DNA of 42,356 nt from Kluyvera intermedia (GTDB taxonomy: Bacteria; Pseudomonadota; Gammaproteobacteria; Enterobacterales; Enterobacteriaceae), in contig NZ_JAKCNS010000072.1 in assembly GCF_021440345.1 (NCBI RefSeq), positions 1-42,356 on the forward strand. The letters are read 5' to 3'. The translations under genes were made by a program, and so were the position numbers. The first letter of the stretch is position 1; each line of letters opens with the position of its first letter. Shown here one piece after another: positions 8,319 through 18,524 of this stretch. Below the pieces are notes generated by a model. The model was not told where the DNA came from. It did not search any database and saw only the letters and a list, made by a program, of their open reading frames with translations.

Positions 8319-9359
8319 ATGGCCTGGCAAGCAAACCCAGCCCGTTATGAAAGTATGCAGTATCGCTACTGTGGCCGCAGCGGCCTCCAGCTTCCTGCAC
8401 TATCCCTCGGCCTATGGCACAGCTTTGGCCACATCCACGCGCTCGATGAACAGCGCGCGCTGCTGCGCAAAGCCTTTGACTGCGGTATCACCCACTTCGA
8501 CCTCGCCAATAACTACGGTCCACCACCGGGCAGCGCTGAAGAGAATTTCGGCCGTCTGTTACGTGACGATTTTGCCAGCTACCGCGACGAACTGATCATC
8601 TCCACCAAAGCGGGCTATGACATGTGGTCAGGGCCTTACGGTTCCGGCGGTTCGCGTAAATATCTACTGGCCAGCCTCGATCAGAGCCTCAAGCGTATGG
8701 GGCTGGAGTATGTCGATATCTTCTACTCTCACCGGGTTGATGAAAAAACGCCGATGGAAGAGACCGCCGCCGCGCTGGCGCAGGCGGTACAGAGCGGCAA
8801 AGCGCTGTATGTGGGCATCTCTTCCTATTCGACCGAGCGCACCCAGGCAATGGTTGAACTGCTGCGCGAATGGAAAATCCCGTTACTCATCCACCAGCCG
8901 TCTTATAACCTGCTAAACCGCTGGGTCGATAAGAGCGGTCTGCTCGATGCCCTTGAACACAACGGCGTCGGCTGTATTGCCTTTACCCCACTGGCGCAAG
9001 GGCTGCTGACCGGTAAATACCTCAACGGTATTCCCGACGGTTCACGCATGCAAACAGAAGGTAAAAAGGCACGAGGCCTAACGGAAAACATGCTGAGCGA
9101 AAGCAACCTGAGCAGCCTACGCTTGCTCAATGAGATGGCGCAGCAGCGTGGACAGTCGATGGCACAAATGGCGCTGAGCTGGCTGCTTAAAGACCAACGC
9201 GTGACGTCGGTCCTGATTGGCGCAAGCCGTCCTGAGCAGATAGAAGAGAACGTGAAAGCGTTGGATAATCTGCATTTCTCGCCTGAAGAGCTGGCGCAGA
9301 TAGATAAACACGTGGCGGATGGGCAGCTAAATCTCTGGCAGGCGTCGTCTGATAAATAG
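8319..9359 (+). CDS. yghZ: L-glyceraldehyde 3-phosphate reductase YghZ (aldo/keto reductase)
   Basis: 346 residues, same as E. coli YghZ (Gpr), starting at the ATG after AAAGGAGAA; the open frame runs further upstream but without support. It is an aldo/keto reductase of the KCNAB-like type: the catalytic set is Asp in HFDLANNYGP, the following Tyr, Lys in ISTKAGYDM and His in FYSHRVDEKTP; the NADPH site lies near VLIGASRPEQIEENV. The family enzyme reduces L-glyceraldehyde 3-phosphate, and methylglyoxal, with NADPH. Cytoplasmic. Single gene with its own upstream region of about 190 bases containing the very AT-rich 8148-8163. Confidence 0.95.
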   Translation: MAWQANPARYESMQYRYCGRSGLQLPALSLGLWHSFGHIHALDEQRALLRKAFDCGITHFDLANNYGPPPGSAEENFGRLLRDDFASYRDELIISTKAGYDMWSGPYGSGGSRKYLLASLDQSLKRMGLEYVDIFYSHRVDEKTPMEETAAALAQAVQSGKALYVGISSYSTERTQAMVELLREWKIPLLIHQPSYNLLNRWVDKSGLLDALEHNGVGCIAFTPLAQGLLTGKYLNGIPDGSRMQTEGKKARGLTENMLSESNLSSLRLLNEMAQQRGQSMAQMALSWLLKDQRVTSVLIGASRPEQIEENVKALDNLHFSPEELAQIDKHVADGQLNLWQASSDK

Positions 9360-9374
9360 AGGGTCTGCGTATCA

Positions 9375-9404
9375 GCAGGCCGGATAACACCTTATCCGGC
9401 CTGC
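9375..9404. terminator. Bidirectional hairpin between yghZ and yqhA
   Basis: Perfect 13-pair stem, GCAGGCCGGATAA with TTATCCGGCCTGC, and a four-base loop. It lies between the convergent stops of yghZ and yqhA and also has the GCCGGATAA form of enteric REP sequences. Confidence 0.7.
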
Positions 9405-9431
9405 AATATATTCACGGGGAATACGCTAAAG

Positions 9432-9995
<564 letters not shown>

Positions 9996-10001
9996 CTAAA
10001 A

Positions 10002-10511
10002 TCACACATCATGGGGGCGAATAAACGGCCGTTGATAGTCTGGCCATACCAACGCAACCAGCTCGGGATAGGCTTCCTGAGCAAATTCCCGGTAGCACTG
10101 CTGAAGACTTGTCACCACCGGATCGCCCAGCGTGACCTGTTCGCCCTTGAGGCAGCGTCGTTTGATCTCGTCGTAATACTCATAGACGGCACCATTGAGG
10201 TCACGACAGCGCTCCTGCGCTTCAAAAAGGCCGGGCGTTTCTTTTAATTCATCAATCGACATGCGCTTAATCGTGGACTGGAGAAAATCGATATACTCAT
10301 GATTAATACGCCAGTACCATGGCGGGGTAATGGTACTCATCAGCCCGGCGAAATGGTTTTCACCTTCATCTTTGTTCAGCGGTGCAGCTTCTGTAGGTGC
10401 CGCCTTTTCATTATCAGTATCAGATGTTTCGTTATTTTGACCGTACATGAAAAATAAAATAATGACGGTGAGTAACAGCAACACCATCACAAAATAAATA
10501 ATACCGCTCAT
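10002..10511 (-). CDS. Hypothetical single-pass membrane protein
   Basis: 169 residues from the ATG preceded by GGAG; a GTG four codons earlier is less likely. Residues 3-23 form one membrane helix directly after the start. An acidic, low-complexity linker (about 26-52, rich in N, D, E, T, A) follows, then a soluble domain rich in aromatic and charged residues with three cysteines (AQERCRDLNG, IKRRCLKGEQ, LQQCYREF). I do not recognise the family. It is divergent from a two-gene unit of equally unfamiliar proteins across about 100 bases. Membrane topology is inferred: short N-terminus, domain on either side not decided. Confidence 0.75.
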   Translation of the reverse strand: MSGIIYFVMVLLLLTVIILFFMYGQNNETSDTDNEKAAPTEAAPLNKDEGENHFAGLMSTITPPWYWRINHEYIDFLQSTIKRMSIDELKETPGLFEAQERCRDLNGAVYEYYDEIKRRCLKGEQVTLGDPVVTSLQQCYREFAQEAYPELVALVWPDYQRPFIRPHDV

Positions 10512-10614
10512 GGTTTTCTCCACTTTTTTTGATTTTAAAAGTGCTCCATGATAATGTCAACGAACCTCACTATAATAAAAACTACGCTCCTGCCAATCGA
10601 ATGATGATGCCTAT

Positions 10615-11010
10615 ATGATAGCTGAAACCCTTATCCCAGCTCGCTTTTGTATCTCAGCCGTAGACGCTGAGAGCAGTGATGTGAAGCCGCTTCAGCTCGT
10701 CGAGCCGGAGAAAGCTTCGCTCGCCGATTGGCAAGATGAGATATTGATAAGCGGCGGTCAGTCCCGTAACCCATTACTCGAAGAGCGCGATCGTCATATT
10801 AAAGATAGATTATATCGGGTGGCTAAAATTGAAGCCTTTGCCCTTATGCTAAATAACCTGGTCGTACAGGGGGAGATCTCCGCGCTGGAGTTAAGTCAAA
10901 TTATAGAGTTAAAAACCCAGGACATTAATGAAGACGGTAATAAAATCTGGCTTAATTTAATGACCCAGGAAAGAGCTGCTCCGCTGTTTTATAATCTGAC
11001 GGAAAAGTAG
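10615..11010 (+). CDS. Hypothetical protein, first gene of a pair
   Basis: Up to 131 residues; the first ATG lacks a clear ribosome-binding site, and a GTG near 10681 would give about 109 residues. Soluble, mostly helical by eye, with no signal, membrane segment or known motif; the centre (NPLLEERDRHIKDRLYRVAK) is highly charged. The DNA is AT-richer than its neighbours: 10801-10860 and 10921-10980 are each 37% GC by count. It ends one base before the next gene, so the two are surely co-transcribed and probably work together. Function unknown. Confidence 0.7.
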   Translation: MIAETLIPARFCISAVDAESSDVKPLQLVEPEKASLADWQDEILISGGQSRNPLLEERDRHIKDRLYRVAKIEAFALMLNNLVVQGEISALELSQIIELKTQDINEDGNKIWLNLMTQERAAPLFYNLTEK

Positions 11011-11011
11011 T

Positions 11012-11455
11012 ATGAAACTTGTCGATGTTACTGAGGCTAATATAACGTTAAGCCCGCAGATAAGTGATGAAACTCTTCTCCAGAGAAATCTTCAGGCGTT
11101 ACGCGATGAAAAAAACGCCGAAGGTCGTCGCATCTCTAGCCCTTCTGCGCCCATTCCCGCGGCGTTAGTCAAAATGAAGTGGCAAAACCGCCGTGAAATC
11201 TATGCTTATCAGGTCAAAGAGGAAATCTTTGGCTCCGCGCTCTGTGAAGTGATGGCGCGTTATCCCCACCTGCGGGACAAAATCCTGGCGCATACGGAAG
11301 CCTGCTATCAGCACGTCCTCAGCCGGGAGACCGCGACTCTCGAGATCAGTCGCGGCCTGGCCGACGGGGATTATCGGACGTCTAATGTCATCCTGAAAAT
11401 AGAAAAGGATGACGAAAAAAAACCGGATCAGCCGATAATATCCAGAGCAAAATGA
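11012..11455 (+). CDS. Hypothetical protein, second gene of a pair
   Basis: 147 residues, start ATG immediately after the preceding stop codon (one-base gap), implying translational coupling. Soluble, charged, with a lysine-rich tail (EKDDEKKPDQP). The body (WQNRREIYAYQVKEEIF, CEVMARYPHLRDKILAHTEACYQHVL) looks helical. No recognised domain. Its last 28 bases overlap the end of the convergent GH43 gene, which suggests one of the two was added or extended later. Function unknown. Confidence 0.7.
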   Translation: MKLVDVTEANITLSPQISDETLLQRNLQALRDEKNAEGRRISSPSAPIPAALVKMKWQNRREIYAYQVKEEIFGSALCEVMARYPHLRDKILAHTEACYQHVLSRETATLEISRGLADGDYRTSNVILKIEKDDEKKPDQPIISRAK

Positions 11456-12960
11456 TCGAACGCGCAGGAGCCGCCCGCTATCGTTGATTCCAGTGATAGC
11501 GCCAGCAGCCCTACTTTTGCCCCAACCCATTTCCCTTTCCCTGCGGCAAAGGATTGCGGGATAGACCGCCAATCACCGCCCTCCTGACGCCAGGCAAAGC
11601 GGCAGATGCCCCCTAAGGAAACGTCTACCTTCATCTCGCAGGTTGCGGCATCCACATGCGCTATCGCCTCGCGAGTTTCACGTACGACTCCCGCATCGCT
11701 CATCCAGCCCGTCACCCACAGCAGCCGCTGCCTATCACCGACGTTTTCCAGCAGCAGTGCAGCATAACGTTCACCGTAGACAATCAGCCCACCGGCGTCA
11801 CCGGACGTCGCCGCATTTAGCGCCAACGAAGTCTGAGCGGAGAATTGCCAGGCCGGAAATTTTTGCAACAGCAGATTAGGTAGCCAGTAGAAATTATGCT
11901 TATTTTCTATCTGCGGTAGCGCGCAACAGCGAAGGTTCAACTGATGCTTTCCCGCTAGCAGCCACGCGGGATTGGGGTTGGCCTGCCACTGCCATTGCAG
12001 GCCGGGCTTACCATCAGAAAAATCATCGCTCGTTTGCGGTAACACACGTGGGGATAGCGGCAGGCTTGCCGGGCGCGGCCCACGCATTATAGGTTGCCCT
12101 TCACCATCCTCACCCAGCGGTTCCCCAATGCGTGGCCAGTCGTCGGCCTCCCAGCGCATCGGCTGTAGGTGCACAATGCGCCCGTACAAATGCGCATCCT
12201 GGAAATGGACAAACCAACATTCGCCATCGTCCAACTCAACCCACCCGCCCTGGTGCGGACCATTGACCGGCGTATTCCCCTGGAACAGAACGTTTTTCGC
12301 TACCCACGGGCCCGTCATCTTTTTGGCACGTAGCACCGTTTCCCACCCGGTTTCCACACTGCCCGCTGGGGCAAAGATGTAATACCACTCGCCGCGTTTA
12401 TAGACTTTTGGCCCTTCTAGCGTGGGCTGATCGCAGCTACCGTCATAGATAATGCGCCCTTCCCCCAAAAGCTGTTTACCGTCAGGTGACATAGCGAATA
12501 GCTGCAGTTGGTGTTTAATCCCACTGCGGCTGTGGGCGAACGCGTGTACCAGCCATGTTTCACCGTTGTCATCCCAAAACGGACATGGGTCGATCCATCC
12601 TTTAGCCGCTTGCACACAGTGCGGTGGGCTCCACTCCCCCCATGGGGAGTCAGTGTGACACATGAAAATCCCTTCATCCGGGGTACTGAAAAACACCCAC
12701 AGCTTATTATCATGCCAGCGAATCGACGGCGCCCAGACGCCTTTGCCCGGCTGGTATTCATCAAACCCTGCCAGCGGTAAAGCGTTAAAAACATGATTGA
12801 TGATTTTCCAGTTCACCAGGTCAGTCGAATGTAGAATCGGCAATGCTGGCATATGGTTAAAGCTGGAGGAAACCATAAAGAAATCATCGCCCACCCGCAC
12901 GATATCCGGGTCTGAATAGTCAGCGCAGAGGATCGGATTCTGATAGTCATTTGATGTCAT
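11428..12960 (-). CDS. Glycoside hydrolase family 43 protein (beta-xylosidase/arabinofuranosidase-like)
   Basis: 510 residues: an N-terminal five-bladed propeller (about 1-300) and a C-terminal beta-sandwich (about 315-505) ending in FDHFALDI, the plan of exo-acting GH43 enzymes. Catalytic residues by family position are the base Asp17 in ADYSDPDIVRVGD, the pKa-setting Asp in GWIDPCPFWDD and the acid Glu in TLEGPKVYKRGEW. No signal peptide, so it acts in the cytoplasm on short imported oligosaccharides. The sequence does not look like E. coli YagH; it is closer to the GH43_12-type group. It lies 10 bases after the GPH transporter gene in one operon. Exact sugar (xylose or arabinose) cannot be fixed. 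Confidence 0.85.
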   Translation of the reverse strand: MTSNDYQNPILCADYSDPDIVRVGDDFFMVSSSFNHMPALPILHSTDLVNWKIINHVFNALPLAGFDEYQPGKGVWAPSIRWHDNKLWVFFSTPDEGIFMCHTDSPWGEWSPPHCVQAAKGWIDPCPFWDDNGETWLVHAFAHSRSGIKHQLQLFAMSPDGKQLLGEGRIIYDGSCDQPTLEGPKVYKRGEWYYIFAPAGSVETGWETVLRAKKMTGPWVAKNVLFQGNTPVNGPHQGGWVELDDGECWFVHFQDAHLYGRIVHLQPMRWEADDWPRIGEPLGEDGEGQPIMRGPRPASLPLSPRVLPQTSDDFSDGKPGLQWQWQANPNPAWLLAGKHQLNLRCCALPQIENKHNFYWLPNLLLQKFPAWQFSAQTSLALNAATSGDAGGLIVYGERYAALLLENVGDRQRLLWVTGWMSDAGVVRETREAIAHVDAATCEMKVDVSLGGICRFAWRQEGGDWRSIPQSFAAGKGKWVGAKVGLLALSLESTIAGGSCAFDHFALDIIG

Positions 12961-12970
12961 CTCGCCCTCC

Positions 12971-14398
12971 TTAGGCCTTGTGCAGTAAGCCTGTCACGGC
13001 TTCTGGTTTGGCATCGTTTAGCGCTAAATTTGCCTGCTGGCGGGCCGACAAATCACGTTGAATCGTTGCCATCGCCTGATCATCAAGTTTATAAAAGCGC
13101 GACAACCACCACAGCACCAGATAGGAGAGCGATGGCCCCAGGGTCAGCAGCCCAACAATCCCCATTGTCGCCATCGGCGTTTGTACCGATACGCCCGCCT
13201 GATAACCAAACAATCCCAGCGAGAAGCCCACGACCGCACCGGCAACCGCCATCCCCATTTTCAGCGCAAACAGATTGCCAGAGTAAGACAGCCCGGTAAT
13301 GCGACGACCAAATTTCCACTCGCCGTAGTCAGCGGCATTAGCCATCATGTTCCATTTAAACGGTTGATACATCTGGTGGAAGAAGCCAACGAGGAAATAC
13401 AGCGGGAACACTACCGGCAGCCAGGTCGGCGGCACGAAGAACATCACCACGCCGACCACAACCAACAGCAGGTTAATGTTTTTAAACAGCGACACTGCGC
13501 GATAGCGCTTTGCCAGCCAGCCTGCGGCGATACTGCCGATAATAGTGCCCACCACGCTGGTTGAAATAAACGCCGACTTCATCGCCGTCCCGGCTGCGGA
13601 CTCGACGCCGCCCATCATCAGGTAGGTGGCGTAGTACAAGGTCGCCGCACCGCGCATGACTCCCGCCATACTGGAGAAAAAGGTGATGATCGCCACGATC
13701 CGCCACTGATCGTTTGCCAACAGCGAACGCAGATCCTCCCGAATACTACTTTGCTGTTCCACCGCTGGCGCAACACGCTCTTTGGTCGAGAAGAAACAGA
13801 ACAGGAGCATCACAATGGCTATCACCCCCATGATCCCCATGGTGGCCTGAAAACCGAACTGCTTATCGTCCTTACCCAGATAATCGACGAGGAACAAGGT
13901 CGCCACAGAGACCATCAGCCCGGCAACGGAAGAGATAGTAAACCGGTAGGATTGCGCCGACAGGCGGTCTTTTTCATCACGGGTAATGACACCGCCAAGC
14001 GCACAGTAGGGAATATTGATAAAGGTGTAACACAGCATTAGCAAGGTGTATGTCAGGTAGGCATATACCAACTTACCGGATTCACTAAAGGCTGGCGTAG
14101 TGAAGGTCATTACCGCCAGCACGGCGTAAGGAACGGCAAACCAGATAAGCCACGGGCGGAAGTGGCCCCAGCGGGTTTTTACCCGGTCGGCAACGATGCC
14201 GGTGAGCGGGTCGGTTATCGCATCAAGTACACGAGTCACCAGGAACATGACCCCCACAGCGGCTGCCGAGAGGCCGTAAATATCGGTGTAAAACCAGGTC
14301 AAAAACATCGTTACCGAAGAGTAGACGATGCCGCAAGCGGCGTCGCCCATGCCGTATCCCAGCTTTTCTGAAATAGACAATTTTGAATCGTTTGCCAC
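12971..14398 (-). CDS. GPH-family sugar:cation symporter (XynT/YicJ-like)
   Basis: 475 residues from a GTG start preceded by GGGGAT; this gives VANDSKLSISEKLGYGMGDAA, aligned with the E. coli YicJ and YagG N-termini, whereas an upstream ATG adds 18 unsupported residues. Twelve membrane helices are expected. Family motifs: GYGMGDAA, the Asp-rich LVTRVLDAITDPLTGIVADR of helices II-III, TRWGHFRPWL, and NIPYCALGGVITRDEKDR. It probably imports xylosides or arabinosides with a proton or sodium ion for the GH43 enzyme encoded just downstream. It is first in the operon, with a 400-base control region upstream. Confidence 0.88.
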   Translation of the reverse strand: MANDSKLSISEKLGYGMGDAACGIVYSSVTMFLTWFYTDIYGLSAAAVGVMFLVTRVLDAITDPLTGIVADRVKTRWGHFRPWLIWFAVPYAVLAVMTFTTPAFSESGKLVYAYLTYTLLMLCYTFINIPYCALGGVITRDEKDRLSAQSYRFTISSVAGLMVSVATLFLVDYLGKDDKQFGFQATMGIMGVIAIVMLLFCFFSTKERVAPAVEQQSSIREDLRSLLANDQWRIVAIITFFSSMAGVMRGAATLYYATYLMMGGVESAAGTAMKSAFISTSVVGTIIGSIAAGWLAKRYRAVSLFKNINLLLVVVGVVMFFVPPTWLPVVFPLYFLVGFFHQMYQPFKWNMMANAADYGEWKFGRRITGLSYSGNLFALKMGMAVAGAVVGFSLGLFGYQAGVSVQTPMATMGIVGLLTLGPSLSYLVLWWLSRFYKLDDQAMATIQRDLSARQQANLALNDAKPEAVTGLLHKA

Positions 14399-14773
14399 GA
14401 GGTAATCCCCTTTAATTGAAGAGGCTTCAATGTAGGAGGATGAAAAAAACAATCCTATTGTCTTTTTTCGTACTGGTATTACGTTTTATAGCAACTGCGG
14501 AAGCTGTCACACATCTTGATCATTTATCATACAGCTTTCATTTTTGTGACTTTACACCGGGCTAAATGCTGAAACACCCGGCTACGGTTCCCCGGCATGC
14601 TAATGCCTGAACCGATGCGGGTGCTTATATTATTGTTAGCATTCAGAATTAATCGCAGAAAGGTTAATACTATATTCCGCGAATTAAATCGTACTAAATA
14701 ACACTTAATTTTTGATTGTATTTAGAGATTCAAAATAGGACTTAAGGGAAATATTCAGCGCGGCAGGAGAGCA
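14399..14773. promoter_or_regulatory. Control region of the GPH-GH43 operon with a long hairpin
   Basis: This stretch has no supported gene. It should hold the minus-strand promoter of the glycoside operon. It contains an elaborate hairpin at 14575-14623: outer stem CACCCG/CGGGTG, middle stem CGGTTC/GAACCG, inner GGCAT/ATGCC. No T-run follows on either strand, so it is not an ordinary terminator. A TGTGAC-type CRP half-site occurs near 14505-14510 on the minus strand, but the second half is poor. Confidence 0.4.
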
Positions 14774-14803
14774 TAAAAACGAATGGCGCAGAGTGCGCCA
14801 TTC
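14774..14803 (-). terminator. Terminator after exbD
   Basis: Perfect ten-pair stem GAATGGCGCA / TGCGCCATTC with a three-base loop, followed on the minus strand by GTTTTTATGC. It lies just beyond the exbD stop. Confidence 0.8.
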
Positions 14804-14810
14804 GGGATGA

Positions 14811-15236
14811 TTATTTTTTGGCGACGGTCTCTTCGCCGACCAGGCCAATCTTCAGATAGCCTGCCTGATGTAGGGTGTCCATCACCTTCATCATCGTTTC
14901 GTAATCGACCGTCTTATCAGCACGGAAGAAGACGGTGGTATCTTTCTTACCTTCCGTCAGCGTTTCCAGTGCGGAAACCATGTTGTCTTCGGTAATGGGG
15001 TCATTGCCGAGGAACATGGATTTATCCGCTTTCACCGACAGATAAATCGGTTTTTCCGGACGCGGCTGTGGCTGGCTTGAAGAAGCCGGCAGGTTGACTT
15101 TAACATCAACGGTTGCCAGCGGTGCCGCCACCATGAAGATAATCAGCAGTACCAACATAACGTCGATAAACGGCGTTACGTTGATGTCATGCATTTCGCC
15201 GGTATCGTCCAGATTTTCATTAAGACGCATTGCCAT
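14811..15236 (-). CDS. exbD: TonB-system energy transducer ExbD
   Basis: 141 residues, the standard length. A short cytoplasmic N-terminus is followed by one membrane helix (about 22-43) that carries the essential Asp in the DVMLVLLIIFMVAAP segment, and a periplasmic domain. With ExbB it forms the proton-driven motor that energises TonB for siderophore and vitamin B12 uptake at the outer membrane. It starts six bases after the exbB stop, in one operon, and ends at a clear terminator. Confidence 0.97.
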   Translation of the reverse strand: MAMRLNENLDDTGEMHDINVTPFIDVMLVLLIIFMVAAPLATVDVKVNLPASSSQPQPRPEKPIYLSVKADKSMFLGNDPITEDNMVSALETLTEGKKDTTVFFRADKTVDYETMMKVMDTLHQAGYLKIGLVGEETVAKK

Positions 15237-15242
15237 GGGGCA

Positions 15243-15974
15243 TTAACCTACTCGTAATTTCTGGGCGGTACGAACCGGATGCACGCCGCTGGCGCTGAGA
15301 TCCAGGTCACGGCTCTGCAGCAGCAGCACCTGCGCTGCAACGTCGCTGAGACTCGCTTTAAAACCGCCGATAAGACGTGCGAAGACGTTATAGATAACCA
15401 CCGCAGGGATCGCAGCGAACAGACCAATCGCGGTCGCCAGCAGCGCTTCTGCAATACCCGGGGCCACGACCGCCAGGTTGGTGGTTTGCGTCTGGGCAAT
15501 ACCGATGAAGCTGTTCATGATGCCCCATACGGTACCAAACAGACCGACGAACGGGGAGATTGCACCGATGGTCGCGAGGAAGCCATTACCACGGCCCATG
15601 TGACGTCCAACCGCCGCCACGCGACGCTCAAGACGGAAACCGGTACGCTCTTTAATGCCTTCGTTATCTTCCGAACCCGCAGAGAGCTCCAGCTCGTTCT
15701 GCGCTTCGTTGATTAATTGGCTGCTGAGGCTGCGGGCATCAAATGCCGTTGCCACTTCACTCGCCTGGTTAAGAGAACGAACGTCCCCTAACAGTTTTTG
15801 TTCGCGCTTGAGGCGGCGCTTATGGGAGAGAAGCTCTGCACCCTTGCTGAAGAAGATGGCCCAGGTGACGACGGATGCCAAAATCAGGCCGATCATGACC
15901 ACTTTAACCACGATGTCGGCATGATGATACATACCCCAAACGGAGAGATCCGCCTGCATCAAATTATTACCCAC
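15243..15974 (-). CDS. exbB: TonB-system motor protein ExbB
   Basis: 243 residues from a GTG start (GGAGATACACA before it), giving the GNNLMQADLSVWGMY N-terminus of the E. coli protein (244); an ATG six codons upstream is open but lacks homology. Three membrane helices (about 16-40, 132-155, 175-200) with the conserved GLFGTVWGIMNSFIGIAQTQTTNLAVVAPGIAEALLATAIGL region that forms the proton path. It forms a pentamer around an ExbD dimer. It is divergent from metC; a Fur-box match lies upstream, as expected for an iron-repressed operon. Confidence 0.97.
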   Translation of the reverse strand: MGNNLMQADLSVWGMYHHADIVVKVVMIGLILASVVTWAIFFSKGAELLSHKRRLKREQKLLGDVRSLNQASEVATAFDARSLSSQLINEAQNELELSAGSEDNEGIKERTGFRLERRVAAVGRHMGRGNGFLATIGAISPFVGLFGTVWGIMNSFIGIAQTQTTNLAVVAPGIAEALLATAIGLFAAIPAVVIYNVFARLIGGFKASLSDVAAQVLLLQSRDLDLSASGVHPVRTAQKLRVG

Positions 15975-16037
15975 TGTGTATCTCCAGGACATAAATCACA
16001 AAATCTGAGCACAATAATATCAAAAAAACGTCGAATT

Positions 16038-16056
16038 GATAGTAGTTCTCATTAGT
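16038..16056. promoter_or_regulatory. Fur box upstream of exbBD
   Basis: GATAGTAGTTCTCATTAGT matches 12 of 19 positions of the Fur consensus GATAATGATAATCATTATC, including GATA at one end and TCATTA near the other. It is about 65 bases upstream of the exbB start. Fur repression of exbBD is known in E. coli; this site is inferred from the match. Confidence 0.65.
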
Positions 16057-16190
16057 ATTTGCATATTGACCTAAATCACACTTATTTTCCTTGCGCTTAC
16101 GCAGTAAAAAAGTTTTCTCCGGCGGATAAGGCAAAATTTTCTGCTGTATGCGCAGGAAACGCTATACCCAGCTGACAATCGTGATAGTTT

Positions 16191-17413
<1,223 letters not shown>

Positions 17414-17421
17414 CATAGCCA

Positions 17422-17463
17422 CTGCCCGGCGGCGTAAGGGGTCGGGCAGGTTAACTTATTTTT
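17422..17463 (+). terminator. Terminator after metC
   Basis: CTGCCCG (17422-17428) pairs with CGGGCAG (17443-17449), followed by a T-rich tract (TTAACTTATTTTTT). Confidence 0.75.
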
Positions 17464-17661
17464 TGGGCGCTCCGAGTGGCGCCTCAACGATGTTGAGAGC
17501 AGTCGTCTCCCGAATCGATACACCCACATCGGGCGTAAACAAATTACGCGTTGTTGTCAGAAAATCAGAACAACGCCGCTTCATTTGTTGCGTATGCGAT
17601 CAAGGTGTTCTTAATCATTCGGGCGTACAATGTGTGAAAACGCTGTTCCACAGGAATGTTC

Positions 17662-18321
17662 ATGGTCGTTATTCAAGAGATTGTCGCCGCGCTTTGGCAG
17701 CACGATTTTGCTGCTCTGGCGAATCCGCACGTCGTGGGGATCGTTTACCTGGTCATGTTTGCCACTCTGTTTCTGGAAAATGGCCTGCTTCCTGCCTCAT
17801 TCTTACCCGGTGATAGCCTGCTGCTATTGGCGGGGGCGCTCATTGCTAAGGGCGTGATGGGCTACGTCCCGACTCTTGTGATCCTCACCACCGCTGCAAG
17901 CCTTGGCTGTTGGCTGAGCTACATTCAAGGTCGCTGGCTTGGCAACACTCGCGTGGTGAAAGGCTGGCTGTCGCAGCTGCCGGATAAATATCATCAACGT
18001 GCAACCTGCATGTTTGACCGCCACGGTCTGCTGGCCCTGCTGGCCGGGCGCTTCCTGGCGTTTGTGCGTACCCTGCTGCCAACAATGGCGGGTATTTCCG
18101 GTTTGCCAAATCGCCGCTTCCAGCTGTTTAACTGGCTGAGCGCGCTGCTTTGGGTTGGCGTGGTGACTAGCCTCGGCTATGCCCTGAGCATGATCCCCTT
18201 CGTTAAACGCCATGAAGATCAGGTCATGACCTTCCTGATGATTCTGCCAATATTCCTGCTGGTTGCCGGCCTTTTGGGTACGGTCATTGTGGTGATTAAG
18301 AAGAAGTACTGCGACGCCTGA
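17662..18321 (+). CDS. yghB: DedA family membrane protein YghB
   Basis: 219 residues from the ATG giving [16 protein letters not shown], matching E. coli YghB in length; an ATG two codons upstream is closer to the AGGA site and less likely. DedA/VTT features are the conserved [22 protein letters not shown] with its acidic residues, [13 protein letters not shown], and [16 protein letters not shown] with functional arginines. Four or more membrane helices. DedA proteins are needed for membrane homeostasis and proton-motive-force-linked resistance; recent work supports lipid flipping by relatives. Single gene. Confidence 0.95.
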   Translation: MVVIQEIVAALWQHDFAALANPHVVGIVYLVMFATLFLENGLLPASFLPGDSLLLLAGALIAKGVMGYVPTLVILTTAASLGCWLSYIQGRWLGNTRVVKGWLSQLPDKYHQRATCMFDRHGLLALLAGRFLAFVRTLLPTMAGISGLPNRRFQLFNWLSALLWVGVVTSLGYALSMIPFVKRHEDQVMTFLMILPIFLLVAGLLGTVIVVIKKKYCDA

Positions 18322-18336
18322 TTGGCGTATTCACCT

Positions 18337-18355
18337 GCGCGCTTTTATCGCGCGC
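18337..18355. repeat. Small GC palindrome after yghB
   Basis: GCGCGC (18337-18342) and GCGCGC (18350-18355) form a six-pair hairpin around TTTTATC, 16 bases after the yghB stop. Possible terminator stem without a T-run; may pause RNA polymerase ahead of the larger element at 18373. Confidence 0.4.
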
Positions 18356-18372
18356 ATCTTGTGAATTATCTG

Positions 18373-18517
18373 AAACCCGGCAAATACCTAACATCGTTAG
18401 TTTAAGATTGAGATACCCGGGGCGACCGCCGGGTTTGGCGTCCCTCCGGGAACCAAATCCCGGCGTTTCCCCTAATCGCTTTGCTTAAGTGAACAGTGTT
18501 AGGTATTTGCCGGGTTT
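18373..18517. repeat. 145-bp nested inverted-repeat element
   Basis: The ends, 18373-18393 and 18497-18517, are a perfect 21-base inverted repeat (AAACCCGGCAAATACCTAAC at the left, plus one more base). Inside, CGCCGGGTTTGG (18427-18438) pairs with CCAAATCCCGGCG (18453-18465) with one bulge, and CCGGG/CCCGG pairs again; TTAAG/CTTAAG flank it at intermediate distance. It fills the gap between the convergent yghB and yqhC stops, so either transcript would fold into a long rod. It does not match the ERIC sequence I know. A MITE-like repeat, a bidirectional terminator or a structured RNA are the options. Confidence 0.75.
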
Positions 18518-18524
18518 TCTGTTT

